Below are positions 34,013 through 43,157 of a stretch of DNA of 64,000 nucleotides, in pieces. The notes below the pieces were generated by a model. It saw only the letters and a program-made list of their open reading frames with translations. It was not told the origin of the DNA and did not search any database. Positions within the stretch are counted from its first letter, which is position 1, and each line of letters starts with the position of its first letter. A program made the position numbers and the translations under genes. The stretch comes from an uncultured Aquimarina sp. GTDB taxonomy: Bacteria > Bacteroidota > Bacteroidia > Flavobacteriales > Flavobacteriaceae. The stretch spans positions 124,001-188,000 of the forward strand of contig CANMDW010000004.1 of NCBI GenBank assembly GCA_947496705.1. The letters are read 5' to 3'.

Positions 34013-35548
34013 ATGAAAATAACTAATCTATATATCGCACTCTTCTTTTTAAGCAACAGCTTTGGGATATTTGCTCAGCATCTATTTAATGTTGAAGGCT
34101 TTGGGGTAATCAATGATGGCGTCACACTGAATACCAAATCTATCCAGGATGCAATCGATGCAGCTTATCAGAATAAAGGAGGAACTGTTGTATTTCCGGC
34201 AGGAAAATACCTTACAGGAACTATATACCTTAAGAGTGGTGTACACATCTACTTAGAAGAAAATGCAACAATACTTGGTAGTACCGACCCCTTTACATAT
34301 GAGAAATTAATAATTGAAGATCCTCCAACAACGCTTAAAACAGATGATAATTCCAAACTCGCATTAATTATTGCAAATAAAGCAAAGAACATATCGATTT
34401 CGGGAAAAGGAATCATTAATGGACAAGGGCGGAAATTGGCATTAAATATTGATAGTTTACACCATAAGGGTATTAGGGTTGATCCTAATTATGGAAGTAG
34501 AGTTCAGGAAACCATGAGGCCTAAGATCATTAATTTTTGGGAATGTGAAAATGTCAAAATCTCAGACATTACGATACTAAACTCTTCCAGCTGGGTACAA
34601 ACATACGAACTTTGTAAAAATGTAACTATAGAAAATATCAGGGTAATTAGCAGAGCATATTGGAACAATGATGGAATAAATATTACAGATAGTAAAGAAG
34701 TTAAAATTCACAATTGCTATGTTGATGCAGCCGATGATGCGATTACTCTAAAATCATACTATACCGATGCATTATGTGAGGATATAGAGATAAAAAACTG
34801 TGAAATTAGAAGTAGTGCAAGTGCTATAAAGTTTGGAACCGCCTCATTCGGAGGGTTTAAGGATATACGCATAGACAGCATTAAGGTTGTCGATACCTAT
34901 CGATCGGCGATTGCTATAGAATCTGTAGATGGTGGTACCATCGAAAATGTTGTTGTATCAAACATGAATGCCATTAATACAGGCAACGCAATCTTTGTTC
35001 GGTTAGGACATCGGGCAGGAGACAACCCAGGAAAAATCGAAAACATTACTTTTAAAAACATCAAAGCTCAAATTCCTTTTGGCAGACCAGATAGTAATTA
35101 TGACCTTAGAGGCCCCGATGTGGGTTATTTTCATAACCAATGGCCGGCATCTATTACCGGTATTCCAAATCATTCGGTTAAAAACATAACACTAGAAAAC
35201 ATTGAGATCAGCTATCCCGGAAGAGCCTCTAAAGGAATGGCCTATGTTCCGCTTTGGCGACTGGATGCAGTTCCTGAAAATAGTAAAAATTATCCTGAAT
35301 ATACGATGTTTGGAGAGCTGCCTTCCTGGGGGTTTTACATTAGACATGCTGAAGGGATTACTTTCAAAAATATTGTACTGAAATTAGATGATGAAGACTT
35401 TCGTCCTGCGATAATTTTTGATGATGTAAAAGACATAGGGTTAGAGAACATACAAATCCCTGAAGGAAAGAATAATCAAATAGTATTGAAAGAGGTTCAA
35501 AACATCATCTCTGATGAGAAAAATTCAGTAAAAATTCAGAAACAATGA
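34013..35548 (+). CDS. GH28-like right-handed beta-helix protein
   Basis: A 511-residue exported protein with signal peptide (to about FGIFAQH). Short beta-helix rungs repeat throughout (KNISISGKGIINGQG, CENVKISDITILNSSS, CKNVTIENIRVISRA). The GH28 acidic positions are recognisable in YWNNDGIN and DAADDAITLKS. The later GH28 landmarks are not: where GHG and the Arg-x-Lys would stand I read SSASAIKFGTASFGGF and YRSAIAIESVDGG. It therefore belongs to a divergent Bacteroidota branch whose substrate cannot be named. Its role is probably polysaccharide or pectin side-chain cleavage, but this is inference. Confidence 0.8.
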   Translation: MKITNLYIALFFLSNSFGIFAQHLFNVEGFGVINDGVTLNTKSIQDAIDAAYQNKGGTVVFPAGKYLTGTIYLKSGVHIYLEENATILGSTDPFTYEKLIIEDPPTTLKTDDNSKLALIIANKAKNISISGKGIINGQGRKLALNIDSLHHKGIRVDPNYGSRVQETMRPKIINFWECENVKISDITILNSSSWVQTYELCKNVTIENIRVISRAYWNNDGINITDSKEVKIHNCYVDAADDAITLKSYYTDALCEDIEIKNCEIRSSASAIKFGTASFGGFKDIRIDSIKVVDTYRSAIAIESVDGGTIENVVVSNMNAINTGNAIFVRLGHRAGDNPGKIENITFKNIKAQIPFGRPDSNYDLRGPDVGYFHNQWPASITGIPNHSVKNITLENIEISYPGRASKGMAYVPLWRLDAVPENSKNYPEYTMFGELPSWGFYIRHAEGITFKNIVLKLDDEDFRPAIIFDDVKDIGLENIQIPEGKNNQIVLKEVQNIISDEKNSVKIQKQ

Positions 35549-35572
35549 TCCTTTTAGAAAAATAAAACCAGA

Positions 35573-36142
35573 ATGATAAAGATACGTATAGGTACCAGGG
35601 CAGATATACAAGGAATTCTCTCACTTCAGGAACGTAATTTGTTTAGTAATTTAACCGAAAAAGAACGGGAAACAGGATTTGTGACTACTCCGTTTACTGT
35701 GAACCAAATTGAAGATATCATAAAACAAAACGGAGTTTTTATTGCCGAAAATGAAAAGAATATCATTGCCTATGCGTTTGCCGGAAGCTGGAAATACTTT
35801 GAGCAATGGGAGATTTTTAGTGTTATGGTAGCCCGTTTCCCTAAGCTGTCTTTTAATAACAGTAACATTTCGACAAAGATCAGTTTTCAATATGGGCCAG
35901 TTTGTATTGATAAACAGTATCGGGGTACAGGTCTGTTACAGGTAATTTTTGAAGAAATGAGAATTGAATTTGTAAAGAAATATCCTATCAGTATCACATT
36001 TATAAATAAAGTGAATGTTATTTCAGAAAAAGCACATACCAGAAAATTAGGCTGGACCATAATAGATGAATTTACATTTAATAACAACAACTACATCGCA
36101 CTTGCTTTTGATATGAACAACTCTGTACTGAAAAGCACATAA
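35573..36142 (+). CDS. GNAT-family N-acetyltransferase
   Basis: A 189-residue protein with the GNAT fold: N-terminal IRIGTRADIQGILSLQERN, and the acetyl-CoA motif A region as FQYGPVCIDKQYRGTGLLQVIFEEM near residue 105, followed by NKVNVISEKAHTRKLGW typical of the C-terminal half. The substrate is unknown. It lies 24 bases after the beta-helix gene in the same direction, so they may be cotranscribed, though there is no functional link. Confidence 0.8.
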   Translation: MIKIRIGTRADIQGILSLQERNLFSNLTEKERETGFVTTPFTVNQIEDIIKQNGVFIAENEKNIIAYAFAGSWKYFEQWEIFSVMVARFPKLSFNNSNISTKISFQYGPVCIDKQYRGTGLLQVIFEEMRIEFVKKYPISITFINKVNVISEKAHTRKLGWTIIDEFTFNNNNYIALAFDMNNSVLKST

Positions 36143-36150
36143 CGGAATAA

Positions 36151-36297
36151 TGGATAAAGAGCTCCATTGCAGAATTCGCAAAGCTCCAGACAGTACAACA
36201 ATTCTATGAGGATAATCATATTGAATTCTCTTTTGAAGATGAGATAGAATCATTAAGATTTCTAAATATTACACTCACAATTGCTAACTTGGGTTAA
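36151..36297 (+). pseudogene. possible remnant of a coding sequence
   Basis: A frame opens at 36151, just after an in-frame TAA (36148-36150), and runs 48 codons to TAA at 36295-36297. It has no ATG. The translation (KLQTVQQFYEDN and IEFSFEDEIESLRFL within it) is protein-like and acidic, unlike random AT-rich DNA. It may be the tail of a decayed gene. I cannot name the family, and chance is possible. Confidence 0.35.
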
Positions 36298-36411
36298 TAA
36301 TCATTGGTTGTATTATTTTGCTATCCATTCAGGAAGCTTCGTTGAGCGAGAACTCCCGGCTTTTTTTATTATTTTAGGGTTCATTTTGTTCAATAGCTAT
36401 TTTTAAGTATC

Positions 36412-37203
36412 ATGCCTTATCTTTCCTCCATCCAAATAAAAGCAGAGAGAAAACATCCATTTCCTTTTGATATTCCGGCAGTAAAATTTGCTAAAGATAT
36501 TCAGTTTCCTACTCCAGTGACATTTATTATTGGGGATAACGGTACCGGAAAATCGACACTTCTCGAAACGTTGGCCTTTAGATTACAGCTACCACATATT
36601 GATGGTTCCGGATATGGTAAACGAGGATTTGAAGCTGCCAAATCACTACTTCCATTTCTAGAATTGTGTTGGGGTATCGAGAGAAGTACGGGTTTTTTCT
36701 TTAGAGCTGAAGATTTTGGAGATTATCTCAATAGTGTAGAACGAGAAGACATAAGGTTACATCAACAATTATATGATTTAGAAGGCGAAGTACCAGATCA
36801 TATTATTAGTGCTATGAAAGAGAGTGCCAATTATCAACTACATCATGTTCGAAAACATTATGGGCAAGAGTTACAGGCGTTTTCTCACGGAGAGGCGTAT
36901 TTGCAAATTATGCAGCAAAAGATTAACCAAAAAGGTATTTACCTTCTGGATGAACCGGAAGCAGCCCTTTCACCCTCAAAACAACTATCACTGCTTTATT
37001 TTATACATGAACATCTCGAATCTCATGTTTCACAATTTATAATTGTCACACATGCCCCTATTCTAATGATATATCCGGGAGCCACTATTTATGAAGTAAC
37101 TACCGAAGCGATGCACAAAGTTCCTTTAAAAGAAACAGAACATCATTCGTTAACCAAATCTATTTTGAATAACCCGGAAGCATACCTTAGATTTCTAAGA
37201 TAG
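36412..37203 (+). CDS. AAA/ABC-type ATPase, predicted
   Basis: A 263-residue stand-alone ATPase: Walker A GDNGTGKSTLLETLAF near residue 43, signature-like FSHGEAYLQ near residue 162, Walker B YLLDEPEAALSPSKQ near residue 180 and H-loop VTHAPILMIYPGA near residue 216. It lacks membrane segments and is an AAA_21/RecF-like type rather than a transporter subunit. Its target is unknown; such proteins are often linked to nucleic-acid or stress functions. No partner gene is adjacent, since the following SDR gene starts 309 bases on. The start is the only ATG in a good position. Confidence 0.8.
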   Translation: MPYLSSIQIKAERKHPFPFDIPAVKFAKDIQFPTPVTFIIGDNGTGKSTLLETLAFRLQLPHIDGSGYGKRGFEAAKSLLPFLELCWGIERSTGFFFRAEDFGDYLNSVEREDIRLHQQLYDLEGEVPDHIISAMKESANYQLHHVRKHYGQELQAFSHGEAYLQIMQQKINQKGIYLLDEPEAALSPSKQLSLLYFIHEHLESHVSQFIIVTHAPILMIYPGATIYEVTTEAMHKVPLKETEHHSLTKSILNNPEAYLRFLR

Positions 37204-37512
37204 TGACCAATTGATAACTACGAGGTCAATCCTTTCTGCCCCGATCAAAATCGGGGCGCCTTTCTCTGGGAAAAGGAATTTTTGTTTGCCTCTCGACTTA
37301 TGGCTGGTTGGTGGCAGACAGCTTTGTAATTCGTACTTATGTGGTCTGTAACATGTGGTGGTATAATGAAGAACAGACACTCAGACCTGTCAGGTTTTAT
37401 AAACCTGCTGTAAATGCTTACAAGCTTTTACAAATATTTACAACAACCAAATAAAGTTAATCGTATCTTTATTTGGATATCATAAAAACCGACAAGAATT
37501 AAATTTAAAAAT
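37204..37512. other. 309-base intergenic stretch
   Basis: No gene is seen. It contains a perfect 8-bp hairpin at 37238-37257 (GCCCCGAT / ATCGGGGC), and a CAGGTTT / AAACCTG stem near 37389. Similar ACAGGTCT / AGACCTGT arms lie between genes at 50537. The AT-rich final part probably holds the promoter of the short-chain dehydrogenase gene. Confidence 0.45.
37238..37257. terminator. GCCCCGAT hairpin after the ATPase gene
   Basis: GCCCCGAT, a four-base loop (CAAA) and ATCGGGGC make a perfect 8-bp stem 35 bases after the ATPase stop. There is no T-run directly after it, so termination is weakly supported. Confidence 0.45.
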
Positions 37513-38340
37513 ATGACTAAAACGATATTAATAACAGGAACTTCTTCTGGAATCGGTAGGGAAACGGTAAAATATTTTTTGCAAAAGGGGTGGAATGTAT
37601 GTGCTACTATGAGAAATGTGGAGAAGGAAAATGAATTGGACAAGCTTTCAAATGTAACATTGCTTAGAATGGATGTAAATGATGAAAACCAAGTAAAACA
37701 GGCGATCCTTGAAGGGATAGAAAAATATGGCAAAATAGACGCAATAGTTAACAATGCAGGTTATACTACTTTAGGTGTTTTCGAATCCGCTACAATAGAG
37801 CAAATAGAACAACAATTCAACACGAATGTCTTTGGAGTATTTAGAACCATAAAAGCCATACTACCACACTTTAGAGATAATAAAGGAGGTGTGATTGTGA
37901 ATGTATCCTCTTTGGGAGGAAGAATGACATTTCCATTATACAGTTTGTACCATGCTACCAAGTGGGCAGTTGAAGGTTTTTCGGAATCTATTTCATACGA
38001 ATTAGACGCTTTGGGGATAAAAATAAAATTGATAGAACCAGGTAGTGTAAAAACTGACTTTAACGGGCGCTCAACGGTAACTTTAAAAAGTGATATAACA
38101 GCTGATTATGGTAGCTATGAGGAAAAAGTATTAAAGAATTACGATGTAGCATTAAAATCAGGTAGTGGAGCAGAACCCATCGAAATTGCCAAGGCAATTT
38201 TTGAGGCTACCACAGATAGTAGTAACCAATTAAGGTATCCTTGCCCGGAGAATGAAAATGTTAATACCATGTTGAAAATGAGACAAGACATGCCATTTAA
38301 GGATTTTAAAGGAGCTATAAAATCAATGCTTGAAAATTAA
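37513..38340 (+). CDS. short-chain dehydrogenase/reductase
   Basis: A 275-residue classical SDR. The nucleotide motif is TGTSSGIGRETVKYF near residue 8, the structural NNAG is near residue 80 and the catalytic pair is Tyr and Lys in LYHATKWAVEGF near residue 155. The preceding Ser is in VNVSSLGGRM. It uses NAD(P)H to oxidise or reduce an alcohol or ketone; the substrate cannot be inferred. It is monocistronic. Confidence 0.88.
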   Translation: MTKTILITGTSSGIGRETVKYFLQKGWNVCATMRNVEKENELDKLSNVTLLRMDVNDENQVKQAILEGIEKYGKIDAIVNNAGYTTLGVFESATIEQIEQQFNTNVFGVFRTIKAILPHFRDNKGGVIVNVSSLGGRMTFPLYSLYHATKWAVEGFSESISYELDALGIKIKLIEPGSVKTDFNGRSTVTLKSDITADYGSYEEKVLKNYDVALKSGSGAEPIEIAKAIFEATTDSSNQLRYPCPENENVNTMLKMRQDMPFKDFKGAIKSMLEN

Positions 38341-38672
38341 AATCTTACACAATACGAAAATAAAAAGTATTAGAACAGCTTTTTATTTGAGGCGATGAAA
38401 GCATTTGAAAAACCCATGTTTTCGATATTTAAAAATTATCATTAAATCTGTAACTTTCGTTATAATTTTGGTGTCAAATAACAAACAAATCAATTAAACC
38501 GGGATAATACTTTGGAGAATTTGTATTAGAAATTGAAACAAATCTGACGAGAATCAAACCATAAGAAACATGTTGAATTAAACGCTTTACAACACTTATA
38601 GTAAAGAACATAGATTTAAACCTATCAGGTTTTTTAGTAAACTGCTTTGATCTGTGGCTCCACGCCATTCGT
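38341..38672. other. 332-base convergent intergenic region
   Basis: The end of the dehydrogenase gene meets the end of the carboxylase operon on the other strand. The small stem AAACCT / AGGTTT at 38618-38632 is followed by T residues, a weak terminator for the + strand. No gene is credible here. Confidence 0.5.
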
Positions 38673-40214
38673 TTACAAAGGAATATTTCCATGTTTCCGC
38701 TTCGGGTGGTCTACGGTTTTGTCTTCAAGCATACTAAATGCTTTTAAGAGTTTTCTACGGGTGTTTTTGGGTAGGATCACTTCGTCGATAAAGCCTCGTT
38801 GTGCCGCTCGATAGGGATTGGCAAATTTCTCGGCGTATGCTGCTTCTTTTTCTGCAAGTTTGGCAGTGGGATCTTCTGCGGCTTGTATCTCTCTTTTGAA
38901 AATGATTTCACTGGCGCCTTTGGCTCCCATTACAGCAATTTCTGCAGAAGGCCATGCAAAGTTGAGGTCGGCCCCGATATGTTTAGAGTTCATTACATCA
39001 TAAGCACCCCCGTAAGCTTTGCGGGTGATCACCGTGACACGGGGTACGGTGGCTTCACTAAGCGCATATAGCAGCTTGGCACCATGCACAATGATCCCGT
39101 TCCATTCCTGGTCGGTACCGGGCAGGAATCCGGGCACATCAACCAATACCAATAACGGGATATTAAAACAATCGCAGAAACGGGTAAAACGAGCGGCTTT
39201 CTTCGAGCTGTTTACATCCAGCACCCCCGCCAGAAACATTGGCTGATTGGCAACAATGCCGATACTTCTTCCGCCCAGACGGGCAAAACCTACAATGATA
39301 TTTTCGGCATAGTCTTTATGGATCTCATAAAAAGAACCGGTATCGATAATCCCGTTAATCACCTCATGCATATCATAAGGTTTGTTGGGATTATCGGGAA
39401 CGATATCAGAGAGTATGTCTCTTATTTCATCCTCAAGAGCATACGGTAGCTTTTGGGTGATCTCTGTATTGCTTTGCGGAAGATAGCTCAGTAATTTCTT
39501 TACATCCTCCAGGCATTCAATATCATTGGCAGCGGTTACATGGGCTACGCCCGACTTGGTAGAATGGGTGCTGGCACCACCTAGTTCTTCAGACGTAACT
39601 TCTTCGTTGGTCACCGTTTTTACCACATTGGGTCCGGTGACAAACATATAACTGGTATCTTCTACCATAAGCGTAAAATCGGTCATGGCAGGAGAATACA
39701 CAGCACCCCCGGCACAGGGACCCATAATGGCCGATATCTGCGGGATCACCCCAGATGCCTGTACGTTTCTATAGAAAATATCGGCATAACCGCCCAGGGA
39801 TCGTACTCCTTCCTGGATTCGGGCACCACCAGAGTCATTCAAACCGATAATCGGAGCTCCTACTTTTACCGCCATATCCATTACTTTACAGATCTTTTCG
39901 GCATGGGTTTCAGATAAGGCTCCGCCAAAGACTGTGAAATCCTGTGCAAAAATGCAGACCAGTCTTCCGTCAATAGTTCCGTAACCCGTTACAACGCCAT
40001 CGCCATAGTAGATCTCTTTATCCATACCGAAGTCTGTGGTACGATGGGTGACCAGGATGCCTATTTCTTCAAACGACCCTTCGTCGAGTAGATATTCAAC
40101 ACGTTCACGGGCGGTTAGTTTTTTCTTCTCATGTTGTTTCGCAATACGTTGTTCACCACCACCCAATTTGGCTTGTGTAACTTTCTCTTCTAAGGTTTTT
40201 ATTTTTGAATTCAT
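38673..40214 (-). CDS. pccB: acyl-CoA carboxylase carboxyltransferase subunit (propionyl-CoA carboxylase beta type)
   Basis: A 513-residue carboxyltransferase that moves the carboxyl group from biotin to an acyl-CoA. It shows the crotonase-like halves typical of Pcc[15 protein letters not shown] near residue 122, [14 protein letters not shown] near residue 165 and [13 protein letters not shown] in the second half. Length and motifs fit the propionyl/acetyl-CoA carboxylase class. It is the last gene of a three-gene operon with biotin carboxylase and biotin carrier genes, so the operon encodes a complete enzyme. Substrate choice (propionyl, methylcrotonyl or acetyl) cannot be fixed by eye. Confidence 0.92.
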   Translation of the reverse strand: MNSKIKTLEEKVTQAKLGGGEQRIAKQHEKKKLTARERVEYLLDEGSFEEIGILVTHRTTDFGMDKEIYYGDGVVTGYGTIDGRLVCIFAQDFTVFGGALSETHAEKICKVMDMAVKVGAPIIGLNDSGGARIQEGVRSLGGYADIFYRNVQASGVIPQISAIMGPCAGGAVYSPAMTDFTLMVEDTSYMFVTGPNVVKTVTNEEVTSEELGGASTHSTKSGVAHVTAANDIECLEDVKKLLSYLPQSNTEITQKLPYALEDEIRDILSDIVPDNPNKPYDMHEVINGIIDTGSFYEIHKDYAENIIVGFARLGGRSIGIVANQPMFLAGVLDVNSSKKAARFTRFCDCFNIPLLVLVDVPGFLPGTDQEWNGIIVHGAKLLYALSEATVPRVTVITRKAYGGAYDVMNSKHIGADLNFAWPSAEIAVMGAKGASEIIFKREIQAAEDPTAKLAEKEAAYAEKFANPYRAAQRGFIDEVILPKNTRRKLLKAFSMLEDKTVDHPKRKHGNIPL

Positions 40215-40341
40215 ATTTTATTAGCGGTTAGTGGTTAGAGTAATTATCAGGTTATAATTTTGTACTTTTCTTATAAATTTCCCAACCATTCACATTTCTT
40301 TATTTAATAGTCATTATTCGATATTCAACATTCATTATTCT

Positions 40342-41781
40342 TTACATAGGTAATCGTAATGTTTCCTGATCTTTTATATATTGTTTCATCGCAATCATCG
40401 CAGCAATTTTGGCTTCTTCCTGTGTGGCTGTCTGTATCTTTTCTGCAGAATAATAGTTTTTAACGAAATGCGTATCAAAATTACCAGAGCGGAAGGCTTC
40501 ATGTTCACAGACAAACTTTCCGAAGGGTAGTGTGGTCTGCACGCCTTCAACAATATAATGATCAATTGCTTTGATCATGAGTTGTATGGCTTCTTCGCGC
40601 GTTTTTCCGTAGGTGATCAACTTGGCCAGCATGGGGTCATAATAGATGGGGATATCCATGCCTTCCTCAAAACCATTATCTACACGAATGCCTTCACCAA
40701 CCGGAATTTGGTAAGCGTCCAGGTGCCCTACACTGGGTAGAAAATCGTTTAAAGGGTCCTCGGCATAGACTCTTAATTCTAGCGCATGTCCGTTGATGGT
40801 TAGATCTTCCTGTTGCATCTCCAGTTTTTCGCCTCTGGCCACTTTTATCTGAAGTTCGACCAGGTCTACTCCTGCGATCAGTTCACTCACCGGGTGTTCT
40901 ACCTGCAACCGGGTGTTCATTTCAAGAAAATAGAAGTTATGGTTTTCGTCCAGAAGGAATTCGACAGTACCGGCACCCAGATAGTCACAGGCTTTGGCGA
41001 CTTTTACGGCTGCTTCGCCCATTTTTACTCTTAGTTTAGGTGTAAGGACAGCCGAAGGAGCTTCTTCGACTACTTTTTGATGTCGGCGCTGGATACTACA
41101 TTCTCTCTCAAAAAAATGTATGACATTTCCATGGCTGTCTGCCATCACCTGGATTTCGATATGTCTGGGTGAGGCCACATATTTCTCTATAAATACCGAC
41201 CCATCTCCAAAAGCAGAGGTCGCTTCACTTATGGCGCGTTGCATTTGTGATTCAAGATCACTTTCTTTTTCTACAACACGCATTCCTTTTCCACCACCAC
41301 CGGCAGAAGCCTTTATGAGTATCGGAAACCCAATTTTATTGGCGATTGCTTTTGCTTTCTCAACATCGGTAATGGCTTCGTCTATACCTGGAACCATAGG
41401 AATATCATAGGCTTTTACCGCTTCTTTGGCGGCAAGTTTGCTTCCCATAATTTGTATGGCTTTAGACTTGGGACCAATAAAAATGAGGTTGTTCTTTTCT
41501 ACTGCTGAGGCAAAATCTGCATTTTCACTTAAAAACCCATAGCCGGGATGTATGGCATCTACCTGAAGTTGTTTGGCGACTTCAATAATTTTAGATCCTA
41601 ATAAATACGATTGGCTAGATGGTGCTTCACCGATACAAACGGCTTCGTCGGCAAATTTTACGTGAGGTGCATTTCTATCTACTGTAGAATATACCGCAAC
41701 GGTTTTAATGCCCATTTTTCTGGCAGTCGTCATTACTCTGATGGCAATTTCACCTCGATTAGCAACTAGTATTTTTTTCAT
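40342..41781 (-). CDS. accC: biotin carboxylase subunit of acyl-CoA carboxylase
   Basis: A 479-residue ATP-grasp enzyme that carboxylates biotin with bicarbonate. The N-terminal KKILVANRGEIAIRV, the GYGFLSENADFA block, the ATP loop SAGGGGKGMRVVEKE and RQHRR-like motif ECSIQRRHQKVVEEAPS are intact, as is FLEMNTRLQVEHPVSE. I chose ATG 41781 because family members begin with this lysine-rich start; the longer open frame to 41859 adds 26 residues unlike the family. The carrier protein is encoded by a separate gene upstream, 70 bases away. Confidence 0.93.
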   Translation of the reverse strand: MKKILVANRGEIAIRVMTTARKMGIKTVAVYSTVDRNAPHVKFADEAVCIGEAPSSQSYLLGSKIIEVAKQLQVDAIHPGYGFLSENADFASAVEKNNLIFIGPKSKAIQIMGSKLAAKEAVKAYDIPMVPGIDEAITDVEKAKAIANKIGFPILIKASAGGGGKGMRVVEKESDLESQMQRAISEATSAFGDGSVFIEKYVASPRHIEIQVMADSHGNVIHFFERECSIQRRHQKVVEEAPSAVLTPKLRVKMGEAAVKVAKACDYLGAGTVEFLLDENHNFYFLEMNTRLQVEHPVSELIAGVDLVELQIKVARGEKLEMQQEDLTINGHALELRVYAEDPLNDFLPSVGHLDAYQIPVGEGIRVDNGFEEGMDIPIYYDPMLAKLITYGKTREEAIQLMIKAIDHYIVEGVQTTLPFGKFVCEHEAFRSGNFDTHFVKNYYSAEKIQTATQEEAKIAAMIAMKQYIKDQETLRLPM

Positions 41782-41851
41782 TTGATATTTTAAATTGTAA
41801 ATTTTTAAAGCCCCCAAAGATTTTAAAACTTTGGGGTCTATTACGTATATT

Positions 41852-42358
41852 TTATTCAAATTCTATTAGTAATTGTCCTTTATCTACAGCATCCCCTTTC
41901 GCGGCAGCAATAGATTTGATCACTCCATCCCGCGGAGAAAGAATAATATTTTCCATTTTCATAGCTTCAAGAATCAGTAGCGGATCATCTTCTTTGACTT
42001 CCTGATCAACTGCCACATGAATATCCAATAATAATCCAGGCATTGGGGCTTTGATGGCATTTACATGTTTTGAAGATCCTATCGAGAATCCCATTTCTTT
42101 AATTCTAAGATCCAACTCATTGGCAATAGCAACCTGATAGGTAGTATTATTTACTTTTACAGCATATTTTTTATTATTGAAATCAGCTTGTACAATTTCT
42201 GTGTGATATGATGCATTGTCCTGCAGTATGTGATAGGTTGTACCTGCCTGATGGTCGGGATGGTCTGAAGTTTGTAATGCATCAATTTTGGAAATCTCTT
42301 GATCGGTAAAATCAAACTCAAAAGTTGTATTTACCAGAACTTTGTATGTGCTGCCCAT
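41852..42358 (-). CDS. biotin carboxyl carrier protein
   Basis: A 168-residue protein whose C-terminal 75 residues form a biotinyl/lipoyl domain. The biotin-accepting lysine is in the motif EAMKMENI (Lys134). The N-terminal part (YKVLVNTTFEFDFTD) is the barrel-like docking segment found in propionyl-CoA carboxylase carriers. It is the first gene of the carboxylase operon (carrier, biotin carboxylase, carboxyltransferase). Confidence 0.9.
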   Translation of the reverse strand: MGSTYKVLVNTTFEFDFTDQEISKIDALQTSDHPDHQAGTTYHILQDNASYHTEIVQADFNNKKYAVKVNNTTYQVAIANELDLRIKEMGFSIGSSKHVNAIKAPMPGLLLDIHVAVDQEVKEDDPLLILEAMKMENIILSPRDGVIKSIAAAKGDAVDKGQLLIEFE

Positions 42359-42487
42359 AGTGTGTGATTATGTATTCGATAAAAAAGAGGATTAAAGAGA
42401 ACCATTTCTTATGGCAAATGCAAATTAATTATGAATTCATTGACAGTTTCTTGTCGATCGGATAGTTAAATACTAACCTGATTATGA

Positions 42488-43156
42488 TTACAATAATCCT
42501 CTTCTGTTCCGATTATAGAGCAAATCTTTAAGGGTAAGCTTTCGGGATGCCATGAGGGTTCCTACTATTTTTAAAAAGATAAGGCCTGTGATAAAGGCAT
42601 CTCCGGCTGCTGTATGTCTATCATGTTTTTTAATATGGAATACCTCACATAACACATCAAGAGCATACTGTTTGTTTTGGTCTTTGCATAAGGCTGTCTT
42701 TTTGAATAATATTCCTGTGTCTAGCACCTTGTTTTTTAGTTTTGGCAATCCCAACCGCGCCAAACTTTCATTGATCATTGCCATATCAAATGCGGCGTGG
42801 TGCGCCACCAGAATAGCATCTTTGATGTACTGTAAGAACAATACCACTGCTTCTTTTTCTTCAGTCTTTACCATACTCCCTTCTTTGAGAATACCATGTA
42901 TTGCTACTGTTTGAGTGTTGAATGATTCCTGTTTTATATAGATCTCAAAACTATCGGCCACATCTATCACATTTCCTGTCATCGAAACGGCGCCGATAGA
43001 TAACATTTTGTCTTCTTTTATATGTAGGCCTGTGGTCTCGGTATCGAAAACTACAAAGCGGGAAGTATTCAGTTCCTGTTCTTTTTTGTCCTTAAAATGA
43101 TGCACATATTCATTCCAAAAATCGGGATAGGTTTTATTTTTTAACCAATCAAACAT
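42488..43156 (-). CDS. DnaQ-like 3'-5' exonuclease
   Basis: A 222-residue DEDDh exonuclease. The motifs are FDTETTGLHIKEDKML (Exo I), HHAAFDMAMINESL (Exo II) and HRHTAAGDAF (Exo III with the catalytic His). It starts only one base after the end of the cNMP/CBS/DUF294 gene and reads in the same direction. In other bacteria this pair is often found beside acetate symporter genes, so a role in the acetate network rather than DNA replication is plausible. The link is from memory. Confidence 0.88.
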   Translation of the reverse strand: MFDWLKNKTYPDFWNEYVHHFKDKKEQELNTSRFVVFDTETTGLHIKEDKMLSIGAVSMTGNVIDVADSFEIYIKQESFNTQTVAIHGILKEGSMVKTEEKEAVVLFLQYIKDAILVAHHAAFDMAMINESLARLGLPKLKNKVLDTGILFKKTALCKDQNKQYALDVLCEVFHIKKHDRHTAAGDAFITGLIFLKIVGTLMASRKLTLKDLLYNRNRRGLL

Positions 43157-43157
43157 A

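Noticed and set aside
40342..41859. Biotin carboxylase start at 41859
   Set aside because: It would overlap the carrier gene and add 26 residues not found in the family; ATG 41781 gives the standard N-terminus.
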